Positions 12,734-24,950 of a DNA stretch of 64,000 nt are shown here, piece by piece; position 1 is the first letter of the stretch; the number at the start of each line of letters is the position of its first letter. This DNA is from Peromyscus leucopus (lineage: Eukaryota > Chordata > Mammalia > Rodentia > Cricetidae), in NCBI RefSeq assembly GCF_004664715.2, contig NC_051063.1, forward strand, positions 118,596,629-118,660,628. The letters are read 5' to 3'. The notes beneath the pieces are model-generated. The model saw only the letters and a list, made by a program, of their open reading frames with translations. It did not search any database and was not told where the DNA came from. The position numbers were made by a program, and so were the translations under genes.

Positions 12734-12931
12734 ATGTTCTACTTCACAATTTTCTTCTTGGTCTTGGAGCTTTCCTTCCTTTTCTGCAGTTTAACTGGTC
12801 CCAGGTGCTTTATGAGAACCAAAGACATAGAATCATGGAGTGGAGATAAATATATTGATTGTTTTTTTTTCTATTTACACAAAGCATGGTCATGTGAATA
12901 ATGAACATTTCAAAAGAAATTTAGATGAAAA
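12734..12931 (+). pseudogene. pseudogene A exon 1 (signal peptide), frameshifted
   Basis: The ATG opens a hydrophobic leader, MFYFTIFFLVLELSFLFC, followed by CFMRTKD and the family 'GDKYIDCFF' stretch. A run of nine Ts at 12872-12880 shifts the frame by one, and the frame ends in TAA at 12899-12901. In the shifted frame the sequence again matches gene B exon 1 up to the donor GTAAGT at 12932. Length and phase (two bases of a split codon) match the partner exon. Confidence 0.9.
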
Positions 12932-15900
12932 GTAAGTGCCTTTTATTCATTTATTTTTGATTGATTATCAAAATAAGTACTATATAGAAGGTCTATATAT
13001 AGGCAAATGGTGATTCTCCTTGTTTTCTCTATTTCCCCCCTACCTTACTATCTAGGAAATAACCAATATTATTTTGTTTTATGCTGATTATTTCTAATTT
13101 CTGATGATTTAGGAGTCATCTGGTTCATTCTTTTAGAGTCATAATTTTTGTTGGAAGCTGAATGATACTCCCTGTCTACCTTTCTTTCTTGAGGGATTTC
13201 CTGAATATTGGCAATTCCCACTGTGTTCTGTCAAGTGATGTTCCTGAGAAACATAATCCAAAGCACTGTCATGAGTACATTTCTTTGAGGCTGAGTAAAC
13301 TTTCTATCTTTAGTCTGCTAGTGTTCCATCATGGTAAAATATCCTATTCCTGTGAAGAGAGGTCTTTGGTATTTCTGTCCATCTATATGGGTACATTTTA
13401 AATAGAATACTTCACTTTTATGGAAATGTTGTTTATGGCACCATTTCATAACTGCTGTGCTGTATAACTCCTCCAGCTGAAATCAAGTATAGGATATAAA
13501 GATAGTTCACTGTGGTAAATTTATGATTTCCATTAATCTTTGTTTCACTTGATCAGATGTATAGCTACATTCCTTTTTATTGACAATGCAATTTCCTTTT
13601 TTTAAGTTATAACTATCTCATGTTTAACAGCTATCTATACAATTGCTGAATATAGTTTGTATACCTGTTAAGGAGGATATGTCACCCTAAATAGTTACTT
13701 CATATTTCCCTTGACAATTGCTAGAATGAAAGTTGTTGCCTATAGCAGCTACAACTATTTGAAAGAATTTGATTAAACTCACAAATTTGATCACTTTTTT
13801 CACTACTGATTTTATATTTTCCTTTCTTGAATCTCTGCTGTGGAACTTTAATCTCTGGCACTTATTTGACATGTGTTTCTTGTTTCCTTAATTATTTAGT
13901 GGGTGTTTATATAGTCTAAATGCACAGTCTAGATGTGTATGTTTGACAATAATTCAATTTTATTATTGATGATTTGATCATGGTTTGGGAAATTGTGGCA
14001 ATGTCTTCTGCAGCATCCTAAGCAAATTATCACAAATAACACTCGCAATATCTGTTAATGAACACTGTGCAAGATGTTTATTGTATTATCTGTAAGTGAT
14101 GTTTTATAGTTAGAGGCAAAATTTGTGTTCATTTATTAATAGCATATGGATGAAGGTGAATTCATAGTAGAGGAGGAAGTTTTGGACCATGGAGATGAAA
14201 GAAATTTTCAAGAATAAAAAAAATAATTAAACTCATAGTGTAACTGTTTTAGGTGTAAAACCTAACCATGATTTTGAAAGACAATGAAGAATGTTACCAG
14301 GTGACAGCACTTATTTGTTACACTGACAAGGCCTGTTTTCCCTGTGAAATGGAACATGAAAGACATGACTCAGGAGTCAAAATATCAAAAAAATATGAAA
14401 AATGACTGAGAAGTTTCAGATGTTTTTGAATGAGAAAATCCTTTCTCAACTTAGGCAATGTTTGGTTATTTGCCTAATTTGAGGTTATACTGTTTTTAAA
14501 ATTGGACAGAAGCTCTCTTCTTGGGAGTAGACAAGAAGAAATTTGCAATTCCTATTTTTAAATCTTCTTAAATCTCACTAGCATATGGACACAGTCATCA
14601 TTGATGTGATCTCTCTAGGTAAAATTAGTAGAATATTTGTAAAGATAAGAAACAGATTATGCAGACATAAGTACAACAGAGGTAAAAATTAGCTCTATGT
14701 TATCACTCATTTCCTTGATTTTCCCCTATGTAACTGGATACCCATTAAAAATGGTTTTTATCTAATACTCTTCCAAGATTATATTCATTTTATCAAATAT
14801 TATAGAAGTATGTTGCAAAATATGCATTATTCAGAACATAGCCAATATGGTCCTTTTCATACTAATATTGAGACATTTCTATTATCATTAAAAACACAAC
14901 ATAATAGTAGACAAAGAAAATGAAGTTGTAGAAAAATAATTATGCAAAAATTGTCTACATGTGTTTTTTTGAAATTTTGAATTGAGATTTAATTTTATAG
15001 TGACAGAATTAAATTTGAAATTGTAAAACACAGTTATAATACAAGAAATATATGTATAATATATGTAAACATATATATAATGTATATCTTATGGAAATTT
15101 TATTGGTATTGTGGAAAATCATTCTGCCTAAATACTTACTAGCAATATTCTAAGTCTTTGCTAGAAAATCCTATATCCGAAACATGTAATTTAAAACATT
15201 TTCAACCTCTGTTGTCCATAAGCAAAATTTAACATTTAGTATTCATGATTACCTGAGTCATGTTTGGAATGATTGCATTTATCCTCACAATTTAGAATAC
15301 ATAACTGCATAAATCATTCTTTAACATTTTCTTTGTTTTAGTTTATATCTTTCATTTTCAAATATTATTTTCCAACTGGGTAAATGCATTTTTATTTGAT
15401 CCCTGAGGAAATGGCCCTGTGAATATTGTTTGTCATAAACATATTTAAATGTGTCATATGTAGATATATGACAAACCTCATCAATATTTGTTTTCACAGG
15501 CCTTGTAGAACATTAGAAATTAATTTTGTGAAAAAATTTTAGAGTATGTAAATGAAACATTTGGTATGAGTTCCAATCTTGAATTGAAGAATTTATTCAA
15601 TATACTGGACTAATATACTGCATTCACAGTTTTCACAAATGCAATCCCTCAGAAGTATTGTTGTCTACTCTGTTCTTGTACTGATTATTATAACTTTCAG
15701 TTGAATTAGCAGTTCTTTGTTTCTGGTGTCTTAAATCAGAACACATATGTGCCATCTCCTCCAATGACTTTCCTAATCAGAATTTCTGTGACTAAGCAAA
15801 GACATTTTTCTGGCTTCCATTATTCACTAAAACTTGTAGTTTGAATGACTGATGAAAGAAAGGGTATCTTATTGGATGTATTTTACTTCTTTACATTTCA

Positions 15901-16897
15901 AGATATTACCTAAATGCCACTAAATCATTAAAGATTTCATATTGAAATCTTACATTATGAAATGAGTGAATAATAAGAGTTCAAGGAAATTGAGCACTTG
16001 ATTTCATAAGAAGAATAAGTGTAAACTCTAAAACTTTATTTGGAAAGCTAAAATCTCTGTTATTTGTAAGGTTAACTTCCCAGCATAGTAACACTACTGC
16101 TTTAACTGGAGAATTCACATTAAACTTGGAGACATCATCATTATACATCTATATATCCCACCACAGAATGGAAGAACACTAGAAAAAAATACAGATTTTT
16201 TTTAAAAACAGGAATATAGGGCCATGAGCAAGATGTTCAGGTGCATGAATAAAAATTAAATGGATCATGATATAATCTAAGGAACCAACGGAAGAGAAGG
16301 ATCAGTCCCCATAATAAATTGTCATTGCTATAATCAATAGCATATCACCATAGATTATACAGTATCAAAATGAGTGGGATGATGCAAGGGTACATGAATT
16401 AGAGAGAAAGAGTAAGGATAATTATGTTACCTGCAATAATAAATGAATTGAAAAGATATATTTGGCTAGTCATTCCCCGTATTTATAATTGATGCATACA
16501 TTTGTTCATTGTTGATTGTTTAAAATTATAATTGTAAAGCCTACCTATTTTCCATGAATATTATTTATTAACATTCTAAAATAAAAGAATTAGATTTAAT
16601 GACTTCTAGGATCTCTTTCTCATCATACTCACAGATAATGATCAAAACTGTATGAAAGTTCAAAAATCAAAGCATCCCACATGAATGACTCCCACCTCAA
16701 ATCCTTTTTAAAACACCTTTACTTAATTGCAGAGATCTCACATTCTCATGGAGCACAGTAACAACACTTGTGTAACCATAGCAATGGGAAAAGAAAATAG
16801 GCGTTAAATATACATTAAATATATAAACACTATTATTATGATATAATATTACCATGTTAGGGGCCCATTCTTAATGAAATCTCTGCTCTCTTTTCAG
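12932..16897 (+). other. intron 1 of pseudogene A
   Basis: About 4 kb of AT-rich sequence with no recognised repeat longer than short TA-rich runs (15040-15090). Parts match intron 1 of gene B. Around 15595-15850 it resembles 33250-33870 ('atatactggacta', 'aatttctgtgactaagcaaa', then a 'gatgaaagaaaggg' phrase). This gives the probable ancestral intron length, before the insertions seen in gene B. Confidence 0.6.
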
Positions 16898-17177
16898 GTT
16901 GACAGCTAAGAATTTCCACTTGATTTTATCTCTTTATTTTGCACTTGAAGATGTCAACAAGGACTCTCACATTCTGCCAAGCATTTCTCTGCTTGTTAAA
17001 GTTGAATGTGGGCTACTTGATGGTTGGAGGATGAATAGGTTATCTGCAAAATTTGGTGAAATTCTTGCTAACTACTGCTGTGTAAATCAAAGAAGATATT
17101 TAATCGTACTTACAGGACCAATATGGTTATCATCAGCTGTTCTTGGACCACTTCTGTACATCACAAATAGACCAGAG
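16898..17177 (+). pseudogene. pseudogene A exon 2 (ligand-binding domain), open
   Basis: 280 bases between TTTTCAG and GTAAGG, open throughout. It encodes LTAKNFHLILSLYFALEDVN and further ectodomain sequence ending in ITNRPE. Size and phases equal gene B exon 2 (49124-49403). It forms part of the Venus-flytrap ligand-binding lobe in class C receptors. Confidence 0.93.
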
Positions 17178-17558
17178 GTAAGGTTGGGTGGATTGGTATT
17201 GATGAAAACTGGCTCCTTCCATTCTGATTTTCCTAACAATGCAGACTGAAATGAAAAAAAATGGATTTATGTTTAACTAAAAGCATAGAATTTAATGCAT
17301 TATGTGCTGAATTTAAAGGCACATGCCATTAATTTACCCCAAATAGACTTCAAGAACATCAGAAATATGCAGTTTTACTAGCAGACTTAGTTCATGACTA
17401 CTTTGAATGATGTTCACAATAAATTGAATATGATTTAATAATGAGATGAAAACCACATACTCTAACTTTCCCAGCTTCTGATGTGCACACGTAGTTTTAA
17501 ACTGTTCATAATACATTTCACCTTCTTCAATTTATTGCTTATATTCTTTGACACTCAG

Positions 17559-17771
17559 CTTTACTATGGGCCATTTCATCCTCTCCTGAGCAGACGTGAA
17601 CAGTTTCCACATCTCTACCAGATGGCTCCTAAGGACACATCTCTGGCCTTGGCCATGGTGTCTTTGGTGGTATATTTCAGGTGGAACTGGGTTGGAGCAA
17701 TCATTTCAGATGATGACCTAGGACTTGAGTTTCTCCTGGAATTGAGAAAAGAGATGCAAAGAAATAATAGG
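17559..17771 (+). pseudogene. pseudogene A exon 3, first quarter only
   Basis: It follows acceptor ACTCAG and encodes LYYGPFHPLLSRREQFPHLY and on to the FLLELRKEMQR stretch, matching gene B exon 3. Similarity stops at about 17771. From about 17789 the sequence instead matches intron 5 of gene B (54345 on). About 600 bases of exon 3, introns 3 and 4, exons 4 and 5 and the start of intron 5 are therefore deleted. Confidence 0.88.
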
Positions 17772-17788
17772 TACTGTTTCTTACTAAA

Positions 17789-18361
17789 ATTCATATATTG
17801 AAATCTAATAGTAAATTTGATATATTTAGTATGTAGAGACTATGGTGCTAACAGGTTTATGAAGCCTCTGCTTTCCCTAACACTGTTCATGCAGTATTTA
17901 AGTAATATATGAGGTTCATTTTATTTCAACAAACAAGCAGTTACATGAGGACATTGGTAGGTAGTACCTGTCTTGTAGGTCATAGACAGATCAAAATACA
18001 GATAAAAAAGTGGGTTTTATGATCTTGCATTTCATAAAATACAGGAATGTTAAGAATAAATAGGTATTACTATATTATCCTCACTAATATATTTTATTAT
18101 GGAAGCATGAATATTCTCTGGCAGGCTAATCACTTCTGGTAAGGAAATAAAAATGTCTTATTATGTGCATGAAAATATAAATTATTAATTTGCACTATTT
18201 TCATGAGGACAATAGATTTTAGAGTCACTATTATTTCTTAAACAATACCCAAATACCAAAGGACAAGGCTAATTTGACAAAAAATTCTAATGCATTAATA
18301 GAACATGTTTTGTGAATAACCAACAAATATTAAATCTGATGTTACTTTATTTCTGTACCAG
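17789..18361 (+). other. remnant of intron 5 of pseudogene A
   Basis: 'aaaattcatatattgaaa' at 17789 pairs with the same words at 54345. 'ttcataaatcccctgctttcc' of gene B pairs with 'tttatgaagcctctgctttcc' near 17855. It ends in the exon 6 acceptor TACCAG at 18356-18361. Confidence 0.7.
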
Positions 18362-18457
18362 ACATGAATCACTGTGTAAAATGCTCAGATGATCAGTATG
18401 CCAACCCGGGAGGAATACACTGTCTCAAAAAAGTTGTGACATTCCTGAGTTATGAAG
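18362..18457 (+). pseudogene. pseudogene A exon 6, truncated after the cysteine-rich part
   Basis: It encodes MNHCVKCSDDQYANPGGIHC and then KVVTFLSYE, the end of the cysteine-rich domain just before transmembrane helix 1. After TATGAAG at 18457 the sequence changes abruptly to block R2, so all seven helices are missing. Confidence 0.9.
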
Positions 18458-18780
18458 GAAGTATTCTTCTTTATATTACTGCCTTTGTCTAACTGGAAAT
18501 CATTGGGCACATGGTGACTGAGATAACCAAACACTATTTTGTATATAAACAATTTTTGGAAATTCACAATTTTTTATATATGTTATTATAATGTATCCAA
18601 CAATCTTTACTTGTTTTCATTACACCAAAATTAGTACATGTGATGTGGACTTAAGTTGCTATGATTGAATTTCCTTTCTTTCCTTAACTTTAATGGTTTA
18701 AAACTTTAGCTACTAGGGTAGTCATGTTGAAATGGAGATAGCATGAGAAGATAAAACCTAGTAAGATGGCATCACAGGTC

Positions 18781-19600
18781 TTATCACTCATCTGGATTTC
18801 CTTCTTATAATACTCTATCTCCCTGTCTATTATGTTATTATCCTGACAATCTTGTTTCTGTGGTTGTGTAACTGAATCACATTACCAAAGCAAGGAATCT
18901 CATAAATGAAATTGTATACTTCAGCATATTATCCATTTAAAACTATTTCTTCATATAATTTTCACAAGGAATATTTCATTATATGTTCATAGAAAATTGT
19001 CTATACAAAACTATATGTGCACAAAATCTCATCTTTCACATTCACTACTTATTCTACCTTCTGTTCTTGCCATTATACATTGGGATATTCGAAACTCCAC
19101 CACATAAGGAGTCATCCACACCAATAACATCCACTACTACTGATGTGACCTTTTTCATACATAGCCAGGGATCCTGGACTCATACTGATTCAATTCCAAC
19201 AACTCTACCATTTCATCCATCTCCATATCTCTATTTAGTCAAACACCAAAGCAATGTAGCCAAATACAGGTATCTTATCAACTGCAGGACCATTTCTACT
19301 TAGGAAAAGCATTAAAATCTAAACTCACACAATTTAGTGTTAGTTGCCTACCTCTCAACTTGCCAGAAAACCATGTGTTCCATGCTTTATGTATTTTCGC
19401 CTTCCTTGCCTTCCACATCAGATTAGATTCCAAATTATTTCAATAAGTAATAACAAAAGCATTTGCTTGACAAAGAATCTTGCATGCTTTATCAAGACTT
19501 ATGAAGACTGAGAATTTGCTGTCTAAAGGGTATCTCCATTTGGCCTTAGAAACGCCATTTTGCTTGTACTGAACTAGGCAGCCTTCTGAAACTCCATTAT
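18781..19600. other. R2-specific segment, unassigned
   Basis: About 820 bases with no counterpart in R1. The wording near 19510-19600 looks like part of an old LTR, but I cannot name it. No convincing gene. Confidence 0.35.
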
Positions 19601-19610
19601 AACATCAACA
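19601..19610. repeat. target-site duplication, left copy
   Basis: AACATCAACA, repeated at 21023-21032 and flanking the inverted LINE-1. The bases after it (TTTTAT and ATTTAT) are also alike, so the true duplication may be a little longer. Confidence 0.85.
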
Positions 19611-21022
19611 TTTTATTTATTTATTTAATTTTACAATACTGTTCAGTTCTACATAACAGCCACAGATTTCCTTGTTCTCCCCCTTCCTGCTCCCCTCCCC
19701 TTCCCCAAAGCCCACTCCCCTTTCGCACCACCTCCAGATCAAGGCCACCCCCGAGGACTGAGATCAACCTAATAGACTCAGTCCAGGCAGGTCCAGTCTC
19801 CTCCTCCCAGATTGAGCCAAGCGTCCCTGTATAAGTTCCAGGTTTCAAACAGATATCTCATGCAGTGAGCCCAGGACCTGGTACCACTGCCTAGATGCCT
19901 CCCAAATAGATCAAGTCAATCAACTGTCTCACCTATTCAAAGGGCCTGATCCAGTTGGGGGCCCCTCAGCCTTTGGTTCATAGTTCATGTGTTTCCATTG
20001 GTTTGGCTATTAGTCCCTGTGCTTTAAACAATCTTGGTTTCAACAATTCTCACTCATATAAACGCTCCTCTTTCTCGCTAATTAGACTCCCAGCGCTCCA
20101 CCCGGGGCCTAGCCATGGATGTCTGCATCCACATTCCTCAGTCCTTGGATGGGGTTTCTGGCACAACTATTAGGGTGTTTGGCCATCACATCACCAGAGT
20201 AGGTCAGTCCCGGCTGTCTCTCGGCCATTGCCAGCAGTCTTTTGTGGGGGTATCTTTGTGGATTTCCGTGGGCCTCTTCAGCACTTTGTTTCTTCCTTTT
20301 CTCATGTGGTCTTCATTTACTATGGTCTCCTATTCCTTGTTCTCCCTCTCTGTTCTTGATCCAGGTGGGATCTCCCACTCTCTCTCCCTCGACCCTAGCC
20401 GTTCATTGCTCCCACTCATGTCCACGCCTGTCAGAATGGCTAAGATCAAAAACACTGAGGACACTTTATGCTGGAGAGGATCTGGAACTCGGGGAACTCT
20501 CCTCCACTGCTGGTGGGAATGCAAGCTTGTACAACCACTTTGAAAAACAATATGGTGCTTTCTTAGAAAATTGGGAATCAATCTCCCCCAAGATCCAGCT
20601 ATACCACTCTTGGGCATATACCCAAGAAATGCTCAATCATACCACAAGAGCACTTGCTCAGCTATTTTTATATCAGCATTGTTTGTAATAGCCAAAACCT
20701 GGAAACAACCTAGATGCCCTTCAAATGAAGAACGGATAAATAAATTGTGGCACATATACACAATGGAATACTACTCAGCAGAGAAAAACAATGACATCAT
20801 GAGGTTTGCAGGCAAATGGATGGATCTAGAAAAAAAATCATCCTGAGTGAGGTAACCCAGACTCAGAAAGACAAATATGGTATGTACTCACTCATAGGAC
20901 GATACTAGATGTGGAACAAGGATGACTGGACTGCTACTCACATCACCAGTGAGGCTACCTGGAAAACAGGACCCCAAGAAAGACACGGGGATCACCCAAT
21001 GATGGAGAAATGGATGAGATCT
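19611..21022 (-). mobile_element. LINE-1 insertion with 5' inversion (twin priming)
   Basis: The left half (19611-20424) is the LINE-1 3' UTR in minus orientation, beginning with the T-rich complement of the poly-A tail. The right half (20425-21022) is the preceding ORF2 end in plus orientation. In the uninverted relative at 5290-7303 the two halves are neighbours around 6461-6474, with only about a dozen bases lost at the switch. The target duplication AACATCAACA flanks it at 19601-19610 and 21023-21032. This is the textbook product of twin-primed reverse transcription. Confidence 0.92.
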
Positions 21023-21032
21023 AACATCAACA
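21023..21032. repeat. target-site duplication, right copy
   Basis: AACATCAACA, the partner of 19601-19610. Confidence 0.85.
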
Positions 21033-21349
21033 ATTTATATCCCACTAATCAGTAAGACTGGCTATAGGCTGAGACTGCGTCCTTAGGCCAAGATAGCTAG
21101 CTGGTCAAACAATTTTTAAGAACTAGTAATATGGAAAAGTTCTGCAAACACCGATTCAACACACCACCCATTCAACACAACAGAGCCAAAAGGTTTTTTT
21201 TTGCTGTTTTTTTTTTTAACTAAGAAACAGTGCTAATAACAAAATTCAGAATCCTAGGTCCCATACAAATATATTATTGTAAATAAACAAAATAGTATGG
21301 CTCCACAGAAAACTTATATTGTCATAGAAATCTTTTCAAGAAAGGTGCC

Positions 21350-22000
21350 TTACTCAAAATACTAGACAATGATTTCAAAATATCTATGATAAATATGATC
21401 AATAAACTCAAAGAGGATACAAATAAATTCGAAAAATGAAGATCATAAAAAACAAATATCTGAAATAATTAATGAAAATAACTCAAGGTAACAAAACAGA
21501 ATTTAAAAAAAGATATTGTATGTCTGGGGAAAATAACAAAGTAAACTAAAACATTAAACAAAAAATTAAGGAATGCCTCACAAATAGATTGGATGGAATA
21601 TAAGTGAAAACACTAGGTCATCAAGATTATATAGTGAAAAAATGGCTCACACAATCAAAGAAATGTGAAATAAAAAATACAACATAAAACTCTTCTTGGG
21701 CACATACTCAAGGGGCTATATATCCTACTAAAGAGTAATCATTTCTGTTCATTGCTGTAATGTGCATATGAGCCAGACATAGAAAACAGGCTAGATGTCC
21801 ATCAATGGATGAATGATTTAAGAAAATATGGTATATCTACACAATAGAGTATTACTCAGATGGAAAAACCCTGAAATCATTAAATTCTCAGGTAAATGGG
21901 TGTAGATAGAAAAAATCCTGTTTAACATAACCCATATCCACAATAATAAATATTGTATGTATGTGTATATATGTAAACATTAGGCATTAAGCTTTGGATA
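21350..22000 (+). mobile_element. old LINE-1 ORF2 3' fragment (R2 copy, longer)
   Basis: Same as 480-1000 but continuing further, through a 'tggaaaaaccctgaaatcat' phrase and 'ttctcaggtaaatgggtgtag'. R1 has lost this continuation. Confidence 0.6.
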
Positions 22001-22399
22001 TGTGTGCTTTGATCTGAATGAGTACAAAGTTCAGGGAAGTGAGCAAGATTATTTTTGCATCAGTGTATATAATATCCCTCCAAAATTGAGAAATATTCAC
22101 TTCCTTTATCTCCTCACTTTGAAGATTGTACTTATCTCCTGAAGTAATTATATATTTAATATGTTTAAGTTAAGATCAACAATTGTAGGAAAGCATCACT
22201 CATATTATGGATGAATTTACTTCCTCAGACAGAGCAAGATATCATTAAATATAGGTCTATAATTTTATTAGTTGTTCAATTTTACAATTGATTTAGCCAT
22301 GATGTGAATTTGCCATGTACTCTTACTATTCTCCAGATTTTCCCTGGGCCCTCATGATCTCAATTTTCTTAATAAAGCCCTTGAACTCTGTGTCTAATA

Positions 22400-22760
22400 A
22401 CATGATGTGGTGGTTTGAAAAACATGGCCTCCAAAGGGACTGGCACTATTAAGAGATATAGCCTTGTTGGAGTAAGTGTTGGCCATGTTGGAGGAAGTGT
22501 GTCATTGTGGAGATGGGTTTAGTGTCCTCCTATATTCAAGCTATTCCCAGTGTCACAAATGACCTCAGGTGGCCTGCAAGACATAGGACTCTAAGCTACT
22601 TCTATACAATGTATGCCTGCACACTGGCATGCCACAGCATGAGGATAATTGAATGAACCTCTAAAAATGTAAGTCACCCCAATTAACTTCTTTTCATTTT
22701 AAAAGTTGCTGTCATCATGGTGCCTCTTCATAGCAACAGAAACTTAACTAAAACATGTGG
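22400..22760 (+). repeat. rodent interspersed repeat (TGGTGGTTTGAA family), copy 2
   Basis: The R2 counterpart of 1031-1380, nearly identical. No gene. Confidence 0.7.
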
Positions 22761-22889
22761 CAAAAGGAGTCTGTTCTCCCTGCCTTACTGTTTGAAGCCC
22801 CATTCCAATATCAGAAATGGTTGGGACTGTACACTGTACAATAAACATGTGTTGGTTATCCATATCATCTGCGTCATCCAACATGTTTG

Positions 22890-23520
22890 TACTATATCCC
22901 CTTCCTGGAGCAATCCATGCCTACCTTTCTTAGGGTCCTCCTTTTTCCCTTGCTTCTCTGGGGTTATGTATAATAGCCTGGTTATCCTTTTCTTTGCCTC
23001 TAATATCCACTTATGAGTGAGTACATGCCATGTTTGTCTTTTTGGGTCTGGGTTACCTCACAGGCATTGAGTAGAACCAGCTGTGGAAAATAACACAGGG
23101 ATCTTCAAAACTCAATCTGTTCTCTAATCTAGACAAACTGAAACATGTACAAACATACTGGGTGACCCAGATGTTATGGACGATTTTTTTTTTACAGTTC
23201 CACCCATTTGCCTACAAATTTCATGATGTCATTATTTTTCACTGCTGAGTAATATTCCATTGTGTAAATGTACCACATTTTCTTCATCCATTCCTCAATA
23301 GAGAGTCATCTATGCTACTTCCAGGTTTTGGAATATGAATTATGAATAATGCTGCTATGAGCATAGTTGAGCATGTGTCCTTGCTGTATGTCTGAGCATC
23401 TTTTGTGTGTATGCTCAAAATTGGTATTGCTGGGTCTTCAGGTAAGTTGATCCCCAATTTTCTGAAAAACAGCCAGGAGGATAGCTATTTAAAACAATCA
23501 TCACATAGGCTTAGAAAATA
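22890..23520 (-). mobile_element. Lx-type LINE-1 fragment, minus strand (R2 copy)
   Basis: The R2 counterpart of 2704-3790. It keeps the 'aatattccattgtgtaaatg' phrase, the reverse complement of the ORF2 end, which R1 has lost in part. Stops throughout. Confidence 0.65.
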
Positions 23521-24098
23521 CTGTGGGACAGAATGGAGAAAAATTGAAAAGCTAGATGACAGGATGTATTCTGTGATACACTGTCTTCTTGACATGACAT
23601 GACAATTACAGGTATGGTGGCTGCCCAAATCTGCCTAAAACCAAACCAGCCTAACTTCTGATTCAGTTGGGTTGATCTTCAGGTCTCACTCTAAAACACA
23701 ACCTGTTGATGGTGAATAGTTCCAAGGGGAGGAATAATCATTCCTTTTTTAAATGTGGCTACTGATATGAATCCCAAGTCCCACATGCAAAAACAACGGA
23801 TCACTAACTAGTCATACTTGATTATCAATACACAAACCAAAAAATTGGGAGACAGACATTTTGAAAAGATATAGGAATGTTGCATGTAGAATTAGGAATT
23901 AGATATGATTATATTACACTGAGTACATGTATGAAATTCTTAAAAAGAATTTATTTCAAAATGTTGTCTAATTGTTTGGAGACTGAAGGACATTGTATCA
24001 TTTACACCTAAATGGGATTTCTTTATGAAATCCCTCACTTTACTGCTCAGGGCATTATCGAGAAGAGCACACAGAAAGATTCAAAGAACCAACAGTGC

Positions 24099-24495
24099 TG
24101 AATGACTCTAAGGAAAAAGTATCTCCCTGCTGTGCAATGTCTTTTTGTGTGCTGTGAATATGCATTGGTATTATTGGTTAATAAAGAAGCTGCTCTGGCC
24201 TGTGGTGAGACAGGTTATAACCAGGCAGGAAATGCAAGGAAGAGACAGGGAGAAGAAAGGCAGAGACAGAGAGACATCAGCCCGCCGCCCAATGAACAAC
24301 ATGCCAACAGACCGGTAAAGCCACAGAACGTGAAAAAAACATAGAATAACATAAATGGGTTAATTGAAGATATAAGAGCTGTCTAGCAACAGTCCTGCCA
24401 TGGGCAATAAAGTCCATAATTATTAAAGGCCTCTGTGTGTTTACTTGGGGCTGAGCAGCTACAGGACTGGTGGGACACAGGAAGCTTTCTGACTA
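24099..24495 (+). repeat. rodent LTR-like repeat, copy 2
   Basis: The R2 counterpart of 4372-4767, with the same internal 'taataaagaagctgctctgg' and 'gcctctgtgtgtttacttgg' words. Confidence 0.65.
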
Positions 24496-24950
24496 CATAT
24501 TCCAGATGCAACAGGGCTGATACACATATGAACTTACAAAGATGGTGAAAACATGCACAAGACCCGAGTATGTCCAAACCAACAAATTTCAAGCCAGGAG
24601 AATGGGAGGTAGGACAAAGCCCCTTAGCTAATCCAGAAACATTTGGGGTAGGCACCTTCGCAGAACTGGGAAGTCAGTGTTCTAAAAACAATGTCATTGT
24701 GTTTATTAACCACAATACAGGACTGGGCCTATGTAAGCACAAAAAAAATACATTATATTTTGTGTAATTTTTTTTGTTTAGTTTAGACTATTATTTTTGT
24801 CTTATTGGCTGCTTGTTTGACTTATTTCACTTTTAACTAATTTTTTTCTTTTATGATCTCTTCTTTTGAAAGACTGTGAGAGACCATATAGTTAGGTATT
24901 TGAGGTGGTGGGGAGGAAGGGCAAGGAGTTCAGGAAATAAAGAGAAGACA

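Larger units (their letters stand above)
12734..18457 (+). pseudogene. Vmn2r: vomeronasal type-2 receptor pseudogene A (Vmn2r family)
   Basis: This is a six-exon V2R gene reduced to four exon remnants. Exon 1 lies at 12734-12931, exon 2 at 16898-17177, the first part of exon 3 at 17559-about 17771, and the first 96 bases of exon 6 at 18362-18457. Splice sites still present fit the family phases. Three independent breaks are visible: an extra T in a nine-T run in exon 1 that brings an early stop, a deletion joining exon 3 to intron 5 so that exons 4 and 5 are lost, and loss of the whole seven-transmembrane region where exon 6 meets block R2. Gene B (29901-56037) is the close intact-frame relative used for comparison. 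A truncated transcript cannot make a receptor. V2Rs are class C GPCRs of vomeronasal neurons. This copy is dead by inspection. Confidence 0.93.
18458..24950. repeat. segmental duplication block R2 (partner of 98-5230)
   Basis: A direct-orientation copy of block R1; see that entry for matched intervals. Its left edge coincides with the break in V2R exon 6. R2-specific material is 18780-21345, which includes a LINE-1 insertion at 19611-21022, and about 21860-22360. It lacks the solo LTR found in R1. Confidence 0.85.

Noticed and set aside
17334..17516. Minus-strand frame between V2R exons 2 and 3
   Set aside because: A shadow of intron 2 sequence with no support.
20115..20846. Several overlapping open frames of 90-150 residues
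   Set aside because: They lie across the inverted LINE-1 and join antisense 3' UTR to ORF2; not a gene.
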